A stretch of 64,000 nt of DNA from positions 194,370 through 258,369 of the forward strand of contig CAJJDP010000012.1 of assembly GCA_905182995.1 (NCBI GenBank). Direction: 5' to 3'. The stretch comes from Paramecium octaurelia (Eukaryota; Ciliophora; Oligohymenophorea; Peniculida; Parameciidae). The translations under genes were made by a program, and so were the position numbers. Of the stretch, positions 51,339 to 64,000 are shown in pieces; position 1 is the stretch's first letter; each line of letters opens with the position of its first letter. The notes beneath the pieces were generated by a model. That model saw nothing but the letters and a program-made list of their open reading frames with translations, was not told where the DNA came from and did not search any database.

Positions 51339-52766
51339 ATGAATTACTTATCATTTATTGATATCTTCGGAGTATAGTTTCGACAATAAATCAGATATCA
51401 CGTAAAAAGCTAAAAATCTCTGATAGGAGGAATTACATCTCTCCTTATTTTGATAGCTAGTTTTGGATACCTAGCATACATTTTACATGAGTGGATTTCA
51501 TTTAATTTACTTCCCAAGTTGACTAATACATTGATGGCTGATTAAACTTCAGAATTATTATACCTTGAAGATGAATCACTTTTTGAATTTGCTTATTGGA
51601 AATACTCGAATAAATAAGTCGATCCCTTTAACTAACAAAATAATATCATAACTCCAATAGGCATTTACTTTGAGAGTGATCAAGAATCTAAAAAATTTTC
51701 ATTTCTAAATTAGATTGATAAGTTGTCTACTTTTGGAACTAAAAAGTATGGCTTAAATCAGTTGAAACTATCCTAATCTAGCAAAGGCATAAACGTTAGA
51801 GAACTAATGATTGTCTTTGTGAAATGCAATCCATTATATTTATCTGCTAATTAGACTTGTGCAAGTGAAAAGGAAATAAATAATTTTTTTACATCTGCAG
51901 TAAATTACTTTTAATTTGAATTGAACTTAAAATAGTTTAATCCATAAACCTAATAAATCGAGACTTTCAAAAAGACATACTATTTTTCTTTAGATAAAGT
52001 AATAGCGACTTAAAGTTAAATATCTTTCAAGTAAGCTCAAGCATCTATCGATAATGGAATTTTATTTGAGTCTTTAACAAAAGAAACTTTTGTTCAAGAT
52101 GCTTAAATTTTGACAACATCTTCGTCCTTAAGTCTTTGGCAAGATCTCTTAGAAATAGACTCGTATTTTACTATAACTCTACGTCTTGATCCTATTTCAA
52201 ACGAATTGCATATAGTTTATCCTAAGATAGGAGAAGTACTAGCTTAGGTTGGTTCAATTGTTAACATACTAATGATGTTGAAGTACATAGTTGTATATTA
52301 TAATGAAAAAATATTGGACAAGAGCTTTGTGGATTATGTTTTAAGCTTTTATTTCACTGATTACAACTAACTCATGAAGTCAAAAGTAGATTCAGATAAA
52401 AAGGCATGCTCCATTTTGGTTGAATAAGCCCGAAAAAGACTCGTATATATCAATATCATATATGAACTGTCGAGAATATAAATGTTTCTCCAACATCACT
52501 TTGGTCGTAAAAAGTTATAAGAAAGTCATTCATTTGGAATTCGCTTAAAACCCCCAAATACAGACCTTAATTAAGAGTTTGAATTAGAATTAATCTCATA
52601 AAATTCTTAAGAACATTCAGATGAAGAAAACAAAGGTTTTCTTATTAAAGATTTTCTCTTATTTAGTTAACCTAATTCGTGTTTAAATTAAGTAGAAATT
52701 GATTAAGCCAATAAATAAAATTCAAAAATATCACCGCAACAGAATTTTGAATTGCAATAATTATGA
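51339..52766 (+). CDS. ciliate-type two-pass membrane protein, 475 aa
   Basis: Intronless, 476 codons with stop. It begins MNYLSFIDIFGVQFRQQIR, then a basic stretch and a strong hydrophobic helix (SLIGGITSLLILIASFGYL). A large extracytoplasmic domain of about 270 residues follows, with a few Cys (VKCNPLYLSANQTCASE). A second helix (QVGSIVNILMMLKYIVVYY) leads into a cytosolic tail. The layout matches a large ciliate multigene family of two-pass membrane proteins with unknown function. Membership is by architecture. Confidence 0.6.
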
Positions 52767-53049
52767 TAATTCAAATATATGTTCAAATTAAAAACAACAT
52801 CTTTAATGTTATTCATAAAAATATAAGTATTATATTATACTTTGCAACAAAAGCTAATTTTTTATTTAGTTCTGCTATTTTATTGAGGGGGATTAAAATA
52901 AAAAATTTTAGAGGGAATTCAGATAAAAATAATCTTAATATTAAATTTGAATAAGGTTAAGTTTTGGTTTTGAAGCAAATTAATATTTAATAAGTAATTA
53001 TAAAATAGGCTATAAAATTCCAATAAGGGCAAAAAATAAAATGATGATA

Positions 53050-55450
53050 TCAATCTTGTGATTAAGTCTTCTTCTTTTCAATCATATCTTGAATTCTTTT
53101 AACTTAGTCAGTTTATTACACATTATTTAATTATGTAGAAATTGACTTTAATAAAATTGCTGGCATTCTTGCAAGATGATGTTGAAGTGCATTTTCTATC
53201 CAATCTAATGTTCTTAATTTGTGTAATAAATATTCAACTTATGTAGAATCTAGTCTTTCAGTACAAGGTCCAGTCTTCATCATTGTTGAAATTATAATCT
53301 AGTCATCTAATGATGTTAATGCTGTACAATAAGCTTCATTAATATTGTTTTTCTAATAATCAGAATAAATTTACATCTAATTAATCCTCTACTTTTTACA
53401 TAACCTTTTGTTATTCAACCACTTTAGCATTTTGAATAATAGGAGAGGATAACTGTTGTTATGTCTATTTACTATCGGTGGTAAGGATAGATTGATCTTT
53501 GTTTCTCAAAGGAGATGCTTCTGAAGTTGATCTTTAATGATTTTCCCTAAATTTACCTTCCGCATCACTTACTTTTCCTGAATTTAGTTCAAAATTAGAT
53601 TCTTAAAGTTTTGATTCTGTGTTGAATTAAGATTTTTGAGCAATGAAAAAAATATCTTACATTTTGGTGTTCATTTCTTAAGGAGCATCATTTAGAGAGT
53701 CAAACATATTTTAATTTTAGAGATTCAGAGATTTTTAATTTTCATGTATTTAACAAGGAATGAATTAATCCTAATATGATTCAACAGGGATCACTTTTTA
53801 TTTTTGAGATTTAATTTATTATTATTATTAGTTCTATTATGAATTTAACTTTTTATCTATAGTTTCTGACATTCTTTCTAACATCTACTCAATTTTATCT
53901 ATTCTTTTGTTCAATAGATTCATTTCTGAACGAGTGTTTTGTTCTGAAATTTGCAATTTTTAATTTAAAATTTATTCAAAGATGGCATTTTATTTGGCTT
54001 TGGCTGAATCGTATAATTTTAAGAGATCTTGTTTGTCTTGTATTTACTTTTAAGGGGGAGTGGCAAGTTAAATTTAGGATTTAGGAATTTCTTAACTTTA
54101 ATTTATATATTTCTTCTCCTTTTGATTGCTAGATCCTGATAAATTAAAATGATAGTTAGGCTGAGCTGATTAGATGAAGGCAGAACATTGTGGAGAATGG
54201 TTTTTATTGGAATCTATTAACATTTAAACAGGGGATGTTTTCTTATCGCTTCCCATTTATTATTAATTAGGAAGTGTGAATGAGTGAGTTTCATTTTTAA
54301 CAAGAATATCAGCAAAGGTTGGTTTCTATTTTGATATTTCTTCATCCCTTGGCCTATTTTCAATAATTTATATATCTGATGTTCTTTCAAAAAATCCTTT
54401 ATTAGCACTAGATTTAAACACTGATTTATGTTCTCTGGCTGATTATTATTATAAAGATCTTGAATCTTTAAGGGATGACAATGCTACTTATGCTGCATCC
54501 CTTACATGTTTAATTTTGTCAAACCTTAGTTCTCCTATTTTATTGACAAATTAGTCATTTACTCTAAAATAGTGAGGGAATATCACGCTTAATGAATAAA
54601 TTATATCTAATGCAAACTTTCTAGGATATGGACAATTAATACCGTGAATTCCACTCTTCAGAATGCAAACAATTGGTGATAGTATGCACACATTCCTCTA
54701 AACATGGTTCAAAGATTGCTTCTACTGTCAATATTAGACTCAGCAGACTCTCAAGTAAACCTTATTAAGTTTTGCAATGTGGAGATCTAATTACAGTTTA
54801 GATTTGAAAGCATACTTTAAAATTTCTAAGGTTTTCTATGTATAAGTTTTAAAGATCATCTCCATTAATTATTAATCCGTTGTTTAAATTATCCTGCATA
54901 GGGATTAAGCACTAATTTATTGAGCAACTCTGTTATTGTGTACAAAATTAGCCTATAGTAATTCTGTAATTGATTAAAATAAGTCGTATTTATTTGGTGA
55001 TGTTTAGATAGTAAATTCATTGATGTTTGCAAAGGTATCCGATATCACCTAAATAAATGTGGAATCTCCTAGACCAATCTGAGTATATTTTACCTTCTTA
55101 TATTCTTTTGTTGATAATTTATACAATCCTTGGTAACTACTCTTAAATATCGCTACCTCTTATTTCTGCTAACACACCAAATACTTTAATATAATCTTTT
55201 TTTGCTTATTTTGAAATGTCATTGGAATCAAGTAAATTCGTTAAAATCACAAATTGATTTTATTGCAATTATGCTATCAATGTCCTCAACTCACTATAAC
55301 CAGTCTAAGCCGTGCTTTGAGAACTAAACAATAACATTATTATAGTAACTGTAATTTAGCTAAAGAAGCTAATAGAATGGTTCTCAGTTGCGAATTCGAG
55401 TCGCAAGTATTGTACAACCTTCTCGATTTATTTAATGTATTGCTGTTCAT
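53050..55450 (-). CDS. TORTIFOLIA1/SPIRAL2-like microtubule-associated protein
   Basis: 758 aa, six exons (introns of 26, 25, 29, 22 and 22 nt); 759 codons with stop. The N-terminal 260 residues are HEAT/TOG-type repeats: SELRTLIAQL, KVFGVLAEIRG ... LPRIVQIINKRIQEGDSTF, AQQISAQSLCRII, KSPHCKTQQGLLESLLSLIL, WNSRKFALDIIYSLSVIFP. A Q-rich linker and coiled coil (IDKIEQMLERMSETIDKKL) follow. The C-terminal region (YCTALTSLDDQIIISTMMKTGP, then WIENALQHHL) resembles the plant TORTIFOLIA C-terminal domain. In plants these proteins stabilise microtubule minus ends. Confidence 0.85.
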
Positions 55451-56015
55451 ATTAAAATTTTATTTAATATATAACTATTTATACATAAAATATATTTGAT
55501 CTCAATAATTTTATAGAAATTCCTTCACTCTAGTATTCTTTTTAATATATTCATTAAATATTAAATTAACAACTATTTTGCAAACTTTAATTATACATAA
55601 CTCATCCCTCATTCAATTTCAGCAATAAGAATTCATATTTACAAAGAACTAATTGATACCAGAAACATAAAAATATCAACGAGAGAAAATGTCTATATTA
55701 CTTTTTTTATGGCAAAATGATTGGTCGATCGAAAGAGAGCTTTAAGGATTTGATTATGGAGATAATTTAAATGGTTGAGAAATTTAAGTATTTTAGGATT
55801 CAAAGAATTTGTATTATAAATAATAGTTAACTTCGATTATAATATTTATATTATTATAAAAATAGGTTTTATATTAATACTAGGAATTGAAGAATTCTAA
55901 ATTTTAGAATTTATCAATTCTAATATTCTAAGGATTAATAATAATATTTTTGAACAATAAATTCAATCAGTTTTATGACAGATAAGCTTTAAACCTATGG
56001 TATTATCCTAATTAA
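55451..56015. other. divergent intergenic region
   Basis: About 565 bp between divergent genes, very AT-rich. Promoters for both are expected here; no specific element was recognised. Confidence 0.5.
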
Positions 56016-58042
56016 ATGTTAGCAAATAGAGAGGAAAACCTTGTTAGTACAGATAATCGAGCTGAGTTTTCATTAGGAAAATTTACTCCAATTGAATTAG
56101 AATGGGATAAACTCATAATTAATGCAACTATTAAAGTTGGAAAAGTATATTTATTCACCATTCATCAATAGGTTAGCACTCAGAAGTGTTTGTTGAATAA
56201 TCTCAAAGGTGTAATGAAACCAGCACACTTCACTGCAATTCTTGGTCCTTCAGGATCCGGCAAAACCACTCTTCTAAACTTTTTGTCTGGTCGATTAATA
56301 TCAGATAATTTACAAATTTCAGGAGAATTAATGCTGAATGGAAAAAGAATAGATGATATTGACAAATTCAATGATTAAATGGCATATGTTATGTAAGACG
56401 ATATATTACTTGCAACATTCTCTCCAAGAGGTAAAATAACCTTAAATCCTTTTAGAGGCCTTTTATTTTTCAGCCAATATGAGATTAACAATATCTCCAG
56501 AAGAAAAGCATCAAAGAGTTGAGGCTCTGATCAGAGAGTTGGGCATTACAAAATGTGCAGATACAAGAGTAGGAAATACCTAAATCAGAGGTGTATCAGG
56601 AGGAGAAAGAAAAAGAGCAAGTATCGGTGTAGAACTATTGACAAATCCAAGTTTGATCTTTCTTGATGAACCAACTACTGGTTTGGATTCTTCAACTGCC
56701 TTATAAGTTATTGATCTGTTGAAAAGGTTAGCAAAGAATGGAAGAACTATTGTCAGTACCATTCATCAACCTTCATCTGAAATCTTCAACAATTTTGACA
56801 GACTTATGTTGTTAGTCAGAGGAAACATTATTTATTAAGGAGATGCTGAATAGGCTATTAATTATTTCGCAAATATGGGCTTTTAATGCCCCAATTTTTC
56901 AAATCCTTCAGATTACTTTATGAAATTAATGAATGAAGAAGGACTTTTGGTTGAAAAAATATAGGCAGGAGAATCTGAAGATTTTGATGAAGCTAAAATC
57001 AAAGAAGAATTTGAATAAAGACTTAAATAGTTTATAAATAACTATTAATCTTCTAATATGATTAGAGAATTGCAATCAAGTGAGTCTGCTGTGATCAAAG
57101 AAAATGATTCTGGATTTCACATTGGATTTATTTAACAATTTGTTTTGATTTACTAAAGATCCTTTTTAAATGAAATTAGAAATCCTATGGATGTGAAATT
57201 AAAGATATTTTAATCAATAGTTAATGCAATCATGCTCATGCTAGTCTATTCTGATGTATTATATTTATATTTAATTTTATAGTTAGGAAGTTATAATGAA
57301 GGATTGTAAAATCGTTTTGGAGCACTTTTCTTTATTTGTACAGCTAATGCATTTGGAGGTATTTAAGGTGCTCTTCATACATTCTCAATGGAAAGACCTT
57401 TGTTTTTAAGAGAAAGAATAAACAAAACTTACAGTGTGCATTCATTCTTTTGGGCAAGATCTTTGGCAGAATTTCCATTCCAGATTTTATATCCATCTCT
57501 TTGCGTAATAATTGTCTATTATGTTATTGGATTAAGTGATATTAATGTAGGAAAATTCTTCATGTTAATATTAATTTAATTCTTAACATATCAATATGCA
57601 GTGTCATATGGATTACTTTTATCAACAATAATACCAAAAATAGAAGTAGCTACTGCCTTAGTACCTGCTTTAGTTATTCCTTTTATGATCTTGGGAGGAT
57701 TTTTTGTGAATTAAGATAATATTCCATATATTTTCTATCCATTCACATATCTATCAATGTTTAAATATGGATTTGAAGCTTCAGTCATTGTAAAATAATT
57801 ATCTTATTATTTAATAGAATGAGTTTGACGATGTTATATATGAATGTATGCCTGGATAATAATGCAATCCTGTCGAAATGTTATCGATCACTCTTTCTAA
57901 ATGGGAATGCTGTTATGTTTTAATCGGATTGGCTGTTGGAATTAGATTGTTTGCCTATTTAGCTCTTCATCTCATTTCAAGTCCAGAAAAACCAAAGCTA
58001 AGATCACCTGAATCCATGTAGATTATGAATAACTAAAATTGA
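56016..58042 (+). CDS. ABCG half-transporter
   Basis: 639 aa, five exons (introns of 27, 25, 27 and 28 nt); 640 codons with stop. The N-terminal ATPase has Walker A (GPSGSGKTT), Q-loop ([16 protein letters not shown]), signature VSGGERKR and Walker B ([14 protein letters not shown]), then the H-loop [12 protein letters not shown]-terminal block of six helices includes RFGALFFI ... [20 protein letters not shown], typical of ABCG2/White. Before the last helix there is an extracellular C-containing loop (YECMPGQQC). It must dimerise to transport lipids or drugs. Confidence 0.95.
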
Positions 58043-58660
58043 TTTCTTTTTACATATTTCATTTTTATATTAATTAAATAAATACATGAAATCCTTTTTC
58101 TCACACTTCATTTTACACATTCTCTCACTTTTTAATATGAATTTATTAATATTGATGAATATAAATCAAGAAATCACTTAATAGAATAGTATACATCTTA
58201 GATATTGCTTATAATGTAAAGTTATTAATGTTTTAAAAGATGCTCCCATTAATTTCCCTTTAATTATATTTAGTATTACAAATTAACACATTAATTTATA
58301 ATTGAGTTATATTTACTCTTACATTTTATTTTTGTTCTAAGCTTCATCATTTCTAACTTTATCAATATTGTAATTTATTTAGCATTATTGCTTTTTCTTT
58401 ATTTTCTTGTCACTATTGTATTTGGAAACTAACTGTTAAAACTTGTAATAATATTATAATTGAAACTAGGTTCATAGTTAATAACTAGAAGTACCAGAAC
58501 ACCATTACCTAAATTAATGTAGAAAATTAATTCTTTATCTATGTCTACTATTTTTATTAAATTTGATCAGTCTATTTATATAATTCTTGGATTATCTTCT
58601 AAATTTGATTAATTTTAGAGATCAAATGAAAATTTATTATTATATTTTATTAAATTTATA
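58043..58660. other. intergenic, no gene seen
   Basis: About 620 bp of AT-rich spacer between co-directional genes; no open frame of interest. Confidence 0.5.
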
Positions 58661-59875
58661 ATGTGGCAACTTACTAATGATTCATATCTTAAATTCACAA
58701 CCCTTCCCGAAATTCTGAAGAGACCAGATGCTAAAACTAAATAAATAAGCATAGATAACAAAATAATCTAAGAGGATCAAACTGAAAATACAGAAACTCG
58801 ACCAAAAAAAGTACACATGAAACCAAGACTGCCTGTTTTATCGAATTTGCTGTTAAAGCCAAAGCAAGCTCCCACTTCACCTAGGTAAAATAAAGAGGAA
58901 AATAAAGTTATAAAGAAATAAAGAATGGAACCTGTTAAATCAGTAGTTTAAATTAGATCAAATTCGAATGCACCATAAATGGTAAAGAAACTAACAAGTG
59001 AAAAATTAGATATAAAGGAAGCACCACTAATTGAAATAAAACCTTAAAAAAAATTGGTTACTTTAGATGAATATGAAATCTAGGAAGTTATTGGTTAAGG
59101 TTCTTATGCAGTTGTCAGAAAAGGAGTCCATAAGGTGCATGGTGAGATTGTGGCAATAAAAGTGTATTCTAAAGAAAGATTGTATGATCCTTAGCGTGCT
59201 CGTGCAGTAGCTAAAGAGATTCAAATTCTTAGATAGTGCAATCACAAGAATATAATCCGTCTAATTAAAGTTGTAGAATCTAATAAAAATGTAATTTTTA
59301 AGCCTTAACATATATTAGATCAATTTAATAATGGAGTATGGAGGTGATCAATCATTGAAAAAGGTTAAAAACTTATCAGAATTTGAGATCCAATTAGTTT
59401 TCTTTTAATTATTAAAGGCTGTTAGTTATTTACACAATAAAAAAATAGTTCATAGAGATATCAAATTGGATAACATTTTAATAAATGCTAAAAAGTAAAT
59501 TAAACATAACTATAAAGAGAGATCAAACTAATTGATTTTGGTTTTGCTACTGAAGTAGATGGGTATATTAACACAACATATGGAACTCCTTCTTACATGA
59601 GTCCAGAAATGCTTCCTCCAAATCCAAGATACAATGAGATTACAGATATCTGGAGTTGTGGAGTAGTGCTCTACGCTTTATTGTTTAATAAGTTTCCCTT
59701 TAGTGGACATACAGAAAAGGAATTACAAATGAAAATAAAAAAATAAGATTTGCATATTTAATCAGCTGATGAAGAGATTGTTGAGGTGTTGACGAGTTGT
59801 TTAGAAAGAGACGTAGATAAAAGGAAAACAGCAGATTAATTATTAAAAACACTCTGGTTGATTTGCTTAGATTGA
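58661..59875 (+). CDS. CAMK-like serine/threonine kinase
   Basis: 387 aa, three exons (introns of 28 and 23 nt). A basic, disordered N-terminal 140 residues precedes the kinase domain: GQGSYAVVRKG loop, IVAIKVYSKER, VHRDIKLDNIL, IDFGFATE, the activation end TYGTPSYMSPEMLPP, and TDIWSCGVVLYALLF. It looks active and closest to AMPK/MARK/CAMKL-type kinases. There is no C-terminal regulatory domain; the protein ends just after the kinase fold (KTLWLICLD). Confidence 0.85.
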
Positions 59876-59994
59876 TTTATATTATTATGATCTTCTGAGT
59901 AACTATAAATTTAGGTTTGCTTTTCCTTACATATTAAGTAGAAAATAAGGAGAATAATATTATTATATATATAATTTAATCATAAAATCTTCAA

Positions 59995-61524
59995 TCAAAT
60001 TGTTTTATTCATAAGTTCTTTAAAGCTTTTTAAAGTGATCTAATTTATAAGATAATTAATACATAATCTTTTTTCAAATGCTCATTCATCATGTCTGTAA
60101 AATACTCCTTATCTAAAGTGTATTAAGTAGCCAATGTTTCAGCAGTAATAAAATTCTTTTTATTTTTTAATAATTTGAAACTTGTAGCAATCACTTCTTC
60201 TTCAATTAACTCTTTTCGATCAAAAGCATACAAAATAAACTCTTAAAAAGTTATTTTTTTATCCCTATCCATATCTACCTTTTAAAATATATTCATGCAT
60301 ATAGTTTTAGTATTTTCAGAATCTTCAACATATTCAGTATAAGAAGTGATAAGTTCTGAAATGCTGAAAAATCCATCATTATCTAAATCAAGTGACCGAA
60401 ATACAGAGTATATTTCTCTTAATTTATCAGGTGGATAATTATTAATTATGAATTTAAGTAAGTAAACTTATAAAATATTAAGTTTCTTTGATAATCTTAA
60501 TCTTTACAAAGTCTCTCTAATATGATCGTCTTCTAAGAAAACCTATTACTTTTTAAACCAAGGATGTTTTGTTATTTCACTTATTCTAATTCTTTTTTTT
60601 GGATTCTTTTCTAATATTTATTATAATAAAGATATAGCCTCTTCTGATATTTTATTTTAATAAGAAATATTTGATGCTTTTATATCAAATTTAAGCAAAC
60701 TTTATGTGCTAGATTCATAAGGAGAGCTATGATACAGTAAATTATATAAAATTATCCCCAAAGACCAAATATCCCTTTCTTCTGAATATTCTTAATTATC
60801 AAAATATTCTGGCGGTAAATAGTGTGTTTCTTCTAGAGTTGGCTTTTTCTTCGTGAATAAATGAAATAAATCATATAACTTTATGTATTATTCGCCAAAT
60901 AGAGCAAAACATTCCATTGTTAAATGACCATGCGTTAGCTTTTAGTGATGTAGATATTCGATAACCTCAACTATCTAATTAAAAATAAAGGCAATTTCTT
61001 TTTCATCATTATATGTTTTTTAATTTAACACTACTATTTTGTTGTTATTCTCTTCTGCCACATGATATTTCTATTATTCCTCATATATTTCAAACTATTA
61101 TATCAAATTCGGATGATGCTAAGTTATAAACAAAATGTACAAGTTAATATTTGAGTAATTAAGCTATATATTTTGAATCTGTGGATTTGTAACTCTTAAT
61201 TATTCTCACAGTCCCAGCATTATTATGTTGAATAGTTGTAAACGGGTTATCTTTATCCTCCTTCTTGAGTAAGCTGTAGAAGGAAGAAAAATTTGTGTTT
61301 CTATAGATTAGAAAGAAATTAATGTTTTTCAAACTATAGCCTGATTGGTTCAAATCGCTTTGAGACTATATTGCTGTGTGTGTATTGTGTCTAGACTGTG
61401 ATCTTATACTATTTAGCTTCGTTGTTTGCCTATTTGGAGTAGCAGATTATGATTGTTTTTGTTTAGCTTCTTATATCTTTGCTTTCATCTATTGTTTCAT
61501 TTGTTGTGAAGAACAAGAACCCAT
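59995..61524 (-). CDS. CDPK-like pseudokinase with EF-hands
   Basis: 494 aa, three exons (introns of 22 and 23 nt). It starts MGSCSSQQ, a myristoylation/palmitoylation signal. The kinase fold lacks its motifs: the catalytic loop reads LTHGHLTMECF instead of HRDLKPEN and the DFG position reads YDLFHLF. PPEYFDNQEYSEERDIWSLG and KHPWFKK are kept. A junction helix follows, then two canonical EF-hands (DLDNDGFFSISE and DMDRDKKITFQE) and two degenerate ones. It is probably a membrane-bound, calcium-responsive scaffold with no kinase activity. Confidence 0.85.
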
Positions 61525-62488
61525 TTTAAGATCTTATAAATTAAATTATGCAAATCTTAGAATTTGTGATGAGGATAAGACAATCAAATCACTGGTTTAA
61601 TGAATACGCAATCAATTATATGGATATTAATTCCTAATCAAATTTAAGAAAAATACCCGTTCATAAATATTTAAATCTTATTTAATGTTTAAATTACTCA
61701 TAAAAATATATATAAATAAATAAGAATATGTTTAAGAATAATTAAGTTTATAAAACTCATATATTAAATATTAATGATTATACTGGAAAGGCCTAATTTA
61801 AGCACTTTACTAAATCTTACTTTTTTTTTACAAATCACATCTTATGTGAGCAATTACAATCTCTTTATCTATTATTAGATTAATATTTTAAAAAATGACT
61901 TTATGTTTTGCCATTAATATTTTCAATCCTAATTATCTCTTATTCCTCAAAATCATTTGATTCTAAAAACTTAAGCGTTAATAATCTAAAATTAGAAAAC
62001 TGGTTCTATTGTTCAAAGAACATTCCTTATTTTTTATATAAAAAATAAAAAATTATCTAATACCATTAAATTCATCAAATAGATCGCAAATTTTGATTAC
62101 TCCTCTTAGTTAAACTCAATTTATTTGAAAAAAATAAAAAAAATAGGTATTATTTTTGCTTACAATATTTACAAACTTATTGAATTCAAATTAGAATTTT
62201 GGAATGATTCTCTTTTACCCTATTACAAAATTAGTAAAATTAAGCAATATGATTATAATCCTACCTAAAAATATATTTCCTTAAATTAATCCTCAAGAAT
62301 TAGAAACTATTTTAAGATTAAATATCAAATTAAATAATAAGAACAATTTGGTCAATGCACAAATTCAATTAAAAACAACTGAGTTATATATAATATAATC
62401 TACTAATCAGTTTCTTTAATATTATGAATTAACTAATATTAGTATAATCTTTCAAAATTTAATTTCTTTAATAACAAATTATAAACTA
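61525..62488. other. intergenic or decayed region
   Basis: About 960 bp. On the plus strand, protein-like frames (starting MFKNNQVYKTHILNINDYTG) are interrupted by in-frame TGA, and other open frames continue to about 62515, slightly overlapping the 3' end of the next gene. They cannot be joined by introns I could define. It may be a relic gene or plain AT-rich DNA. Confidence 0.35.
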
Positions 62489-64000
62489 TCATTGTTTGAC
62501 TGAGTTCTTTATATAATTACTTTAGATTGTTTTTATTTATTAATTTATTATGTTATTGATTCTGGATCTAAATGTGAAAGACTTAGGTGTTAGTTGATTT
62601 GCACTATTTTGATTTAATCCATTGATTCGAAGAGTGTTACAACATGAGTTAGTATTCAAGTTATTAACTCTATTAAGATTAAGTTTTGGAATTAAGCGTA
62701 TATCCTTTTGAGTTTTGATATTGCTATCCTTCTTATATACCATTAGCTTTTTTAGGTTATCTTTTTATTTTTACTCTAAAAAATGTCTTTTTACTAGCTT
62801 AGAACCATCCTAATTAGATCTTGGAGTTTAAGTAGTATGAAAATTAATTGGGCTTTAATTAATTACATAATCATCTTATGTATTAACTTACTGAGATACT
62901 TTAATCGAATGAGTTGATGAACCTTTATAAGGATTCATATTGGATGAGTATGCAGGTGAGTGAACGGAAAAGATCATCTTTTGAATTTCTTTGTTATCTA
63001 GTGATGAGATACATTTAGTATTTTATTTATATTTTTCTATTTAGTTTAAACATGCTAAGATTCTTAATCCCAAAGATTTTATATTTGGAACTGACTTTTT
63101 GAATTCTTTTTTGATATCATTTGTGTTTTCCATTTTTATTCTTTTTCTTTAAGGACACTTATTAAATAGATGAGTAAAATTATTATCTAGTTTTTTTTCA
63201 TGAGAAGAAGTTTTCAAATTTCTGCTTAGAGATGAAGATGGATGTCTTGTTGTTAAAGGAATTCGAACATTCTATTGGTATAAAGTATATTATTTTTGAT
63301 TTGATTAAGTTAACATCTATTCATTTAATTTATGAAGTTGACTAAAAGAAGGACTACTATTTTTTTAAAAGGAATATTTTTGTATTTTCTTTTGGTTTCC
63401 TTGATTGAAAATATCAAGCATTAATTGGATTTCACTCTTTTAGTCATCCTATAATTTTGTAATTTAACTTATATCTTATTGAGAAATTTAATTTTAGTTC
63501 TTCTACTATATAAGGACATCCTAAAGAATGTTTTCTACATTATTGTTAATGGTAGAATCCCCATTAATATCTGATTGTGGAGTGCTTTAAGATTCAATAG
63601 GTTTATCTCCAACAATCCCTTTTTAGGGTTTATCTGGATTCTTTTAATTTTCATATTCTATCTATCTCTATATTTTATAGTACTCCAATTTTCTCTTTCT
63701 ATCGTAATACAAATTCAAAATTTAAATAATTTCTTCTTCTACAGTAAAACGAGGCAAATCATGGTGATATTTGTAGAACTCAGCCAGCAATTAAATTTTC
63801 GATTAGTAATCATCAATATCATACACTCTGGACATGCATTCTTCATTCTCTAAATATTGAATATCATCCTGAATTATTCATGAATTGGTTACATAAAACT
63901 TTATTGTTGCGGAGGTTCTGTTTTTACTTAAAATATCATTAATTTCTTTTGTGAAGTAATAATTTTGAGAAGATGCATATTTATGATATAGTGTATGATT
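62489..64000 (-). CDS. Q/N/K-rich protein (5' truncated by window edge)
   Basis: The frame is open from the right edge (64000), across a 24-nt intron, to TGA at 62489-62491, giving about 495 residues. The N-terminal part is folded-looking (YDIDDYQSKIQLLAEFYKYH, then LPRFTVEEEIIQILNLYYDR). The rest is low complexity with S/N/Q/K tracts and basic peptides (KIMENTN-like, SLSRNLKTSS). No domain is recognised; the start lies outside the window. Confidence 0.55.

Noticed and set aside
56180-56371. Minus-strand frame opposite the ABC ATPase
   Set aside because: It lies antisense to a highly conserved ABCG Walker A region, which explains the open frame.
61340-61370. tRNA-like T-loop string GGTTCAAATC
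   Set aside because: It falls inside the coding sequence of the CDPK-like gene, with no matching acceptor or anticodon arms.

Overview
The window is macronuclear DNA from a ciliate, almost certainly Paramecium or a close relative. It is very AT-rich. Nearly every gene reads through TAA and TAG (glutamine in the ciliate code) and stops only at TGA. Frames are joined by tiny introns of 20-32 nt, mostly GTA...TAG. Genes are densely packed on both strands, with spacers of about 30-850 bp. Standard-code ORF calling breaks almost every gene. I rebuilt the models with TGA as the only stop and checked that exon sums divide by three. About 40 gene models follow.

Layout. 1-5 kb: a gene tail, an SP-RING-like zinc-finger gene and a TRAPPC10-like gene with seven introns. 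5-10 kb: one intronless tmcB-type membrane protein with a PAS-like domain. 10-18 kb: a small charged protein, a ULK/ATG1-like kinase, a Q-rich protein, proteasome beta-7 (PSMB4), membrane proteins and an LRR protein. 18-22 kb: a Cys-rich protein, a Sec1/Munc18 protein and a DHHC palmitoyltransferase. 22-30.5 kb, all minus strand: a P4-ATPase flippase, a Wee1-like pseudokinase, a CDC50 flippase beta subunit and CK2 alpha. 30.7-36 kb: two low-complexity proteins, 4-hydroxyphenylpyruvate dioxygenase and a SANT/Myb-like protein. 36-38.8 kb: a 1,343-bp block present twice, as identical copies around a single N, most likely an assembly artefact. It carries a beta-gamma-crystallin-like secreted protein and a small gene.

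38.8-50.8 kb: a polytopic membrane protein, a CK1-like pseudokinase, an R2R3-Myb protein, an SDR-type oxidoreductase, a gamma-carbonic-anhydrase-like subunit, a small secreted protein, a MIR-like protein with an N-myristoylation signal and a tandem-FHA protein. 51-64 kb: a two-pass membrane protein, a TORTIFOLIA1-like microtubule protein, an ABCG half-transporter, a CAMK-like kinase, a CDPK-like pseudokinase with EF-hands and a truncated Q/N-rich gene.

Functional themes are membrane traffic and lipid asymmetry (TRAPP, Sec1, DHHC, P4-ATPase with CDC50, ABCG) and signalling. Of seven kinase-fold genes, three have lost catalytic residues. There is no sign of operons, CRISPR arrays, prophage, tRNA or rRNA genes, or telomeric repeats. 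The arrangement looks like ordinary eukaryotic gene order, not a dedicated system.
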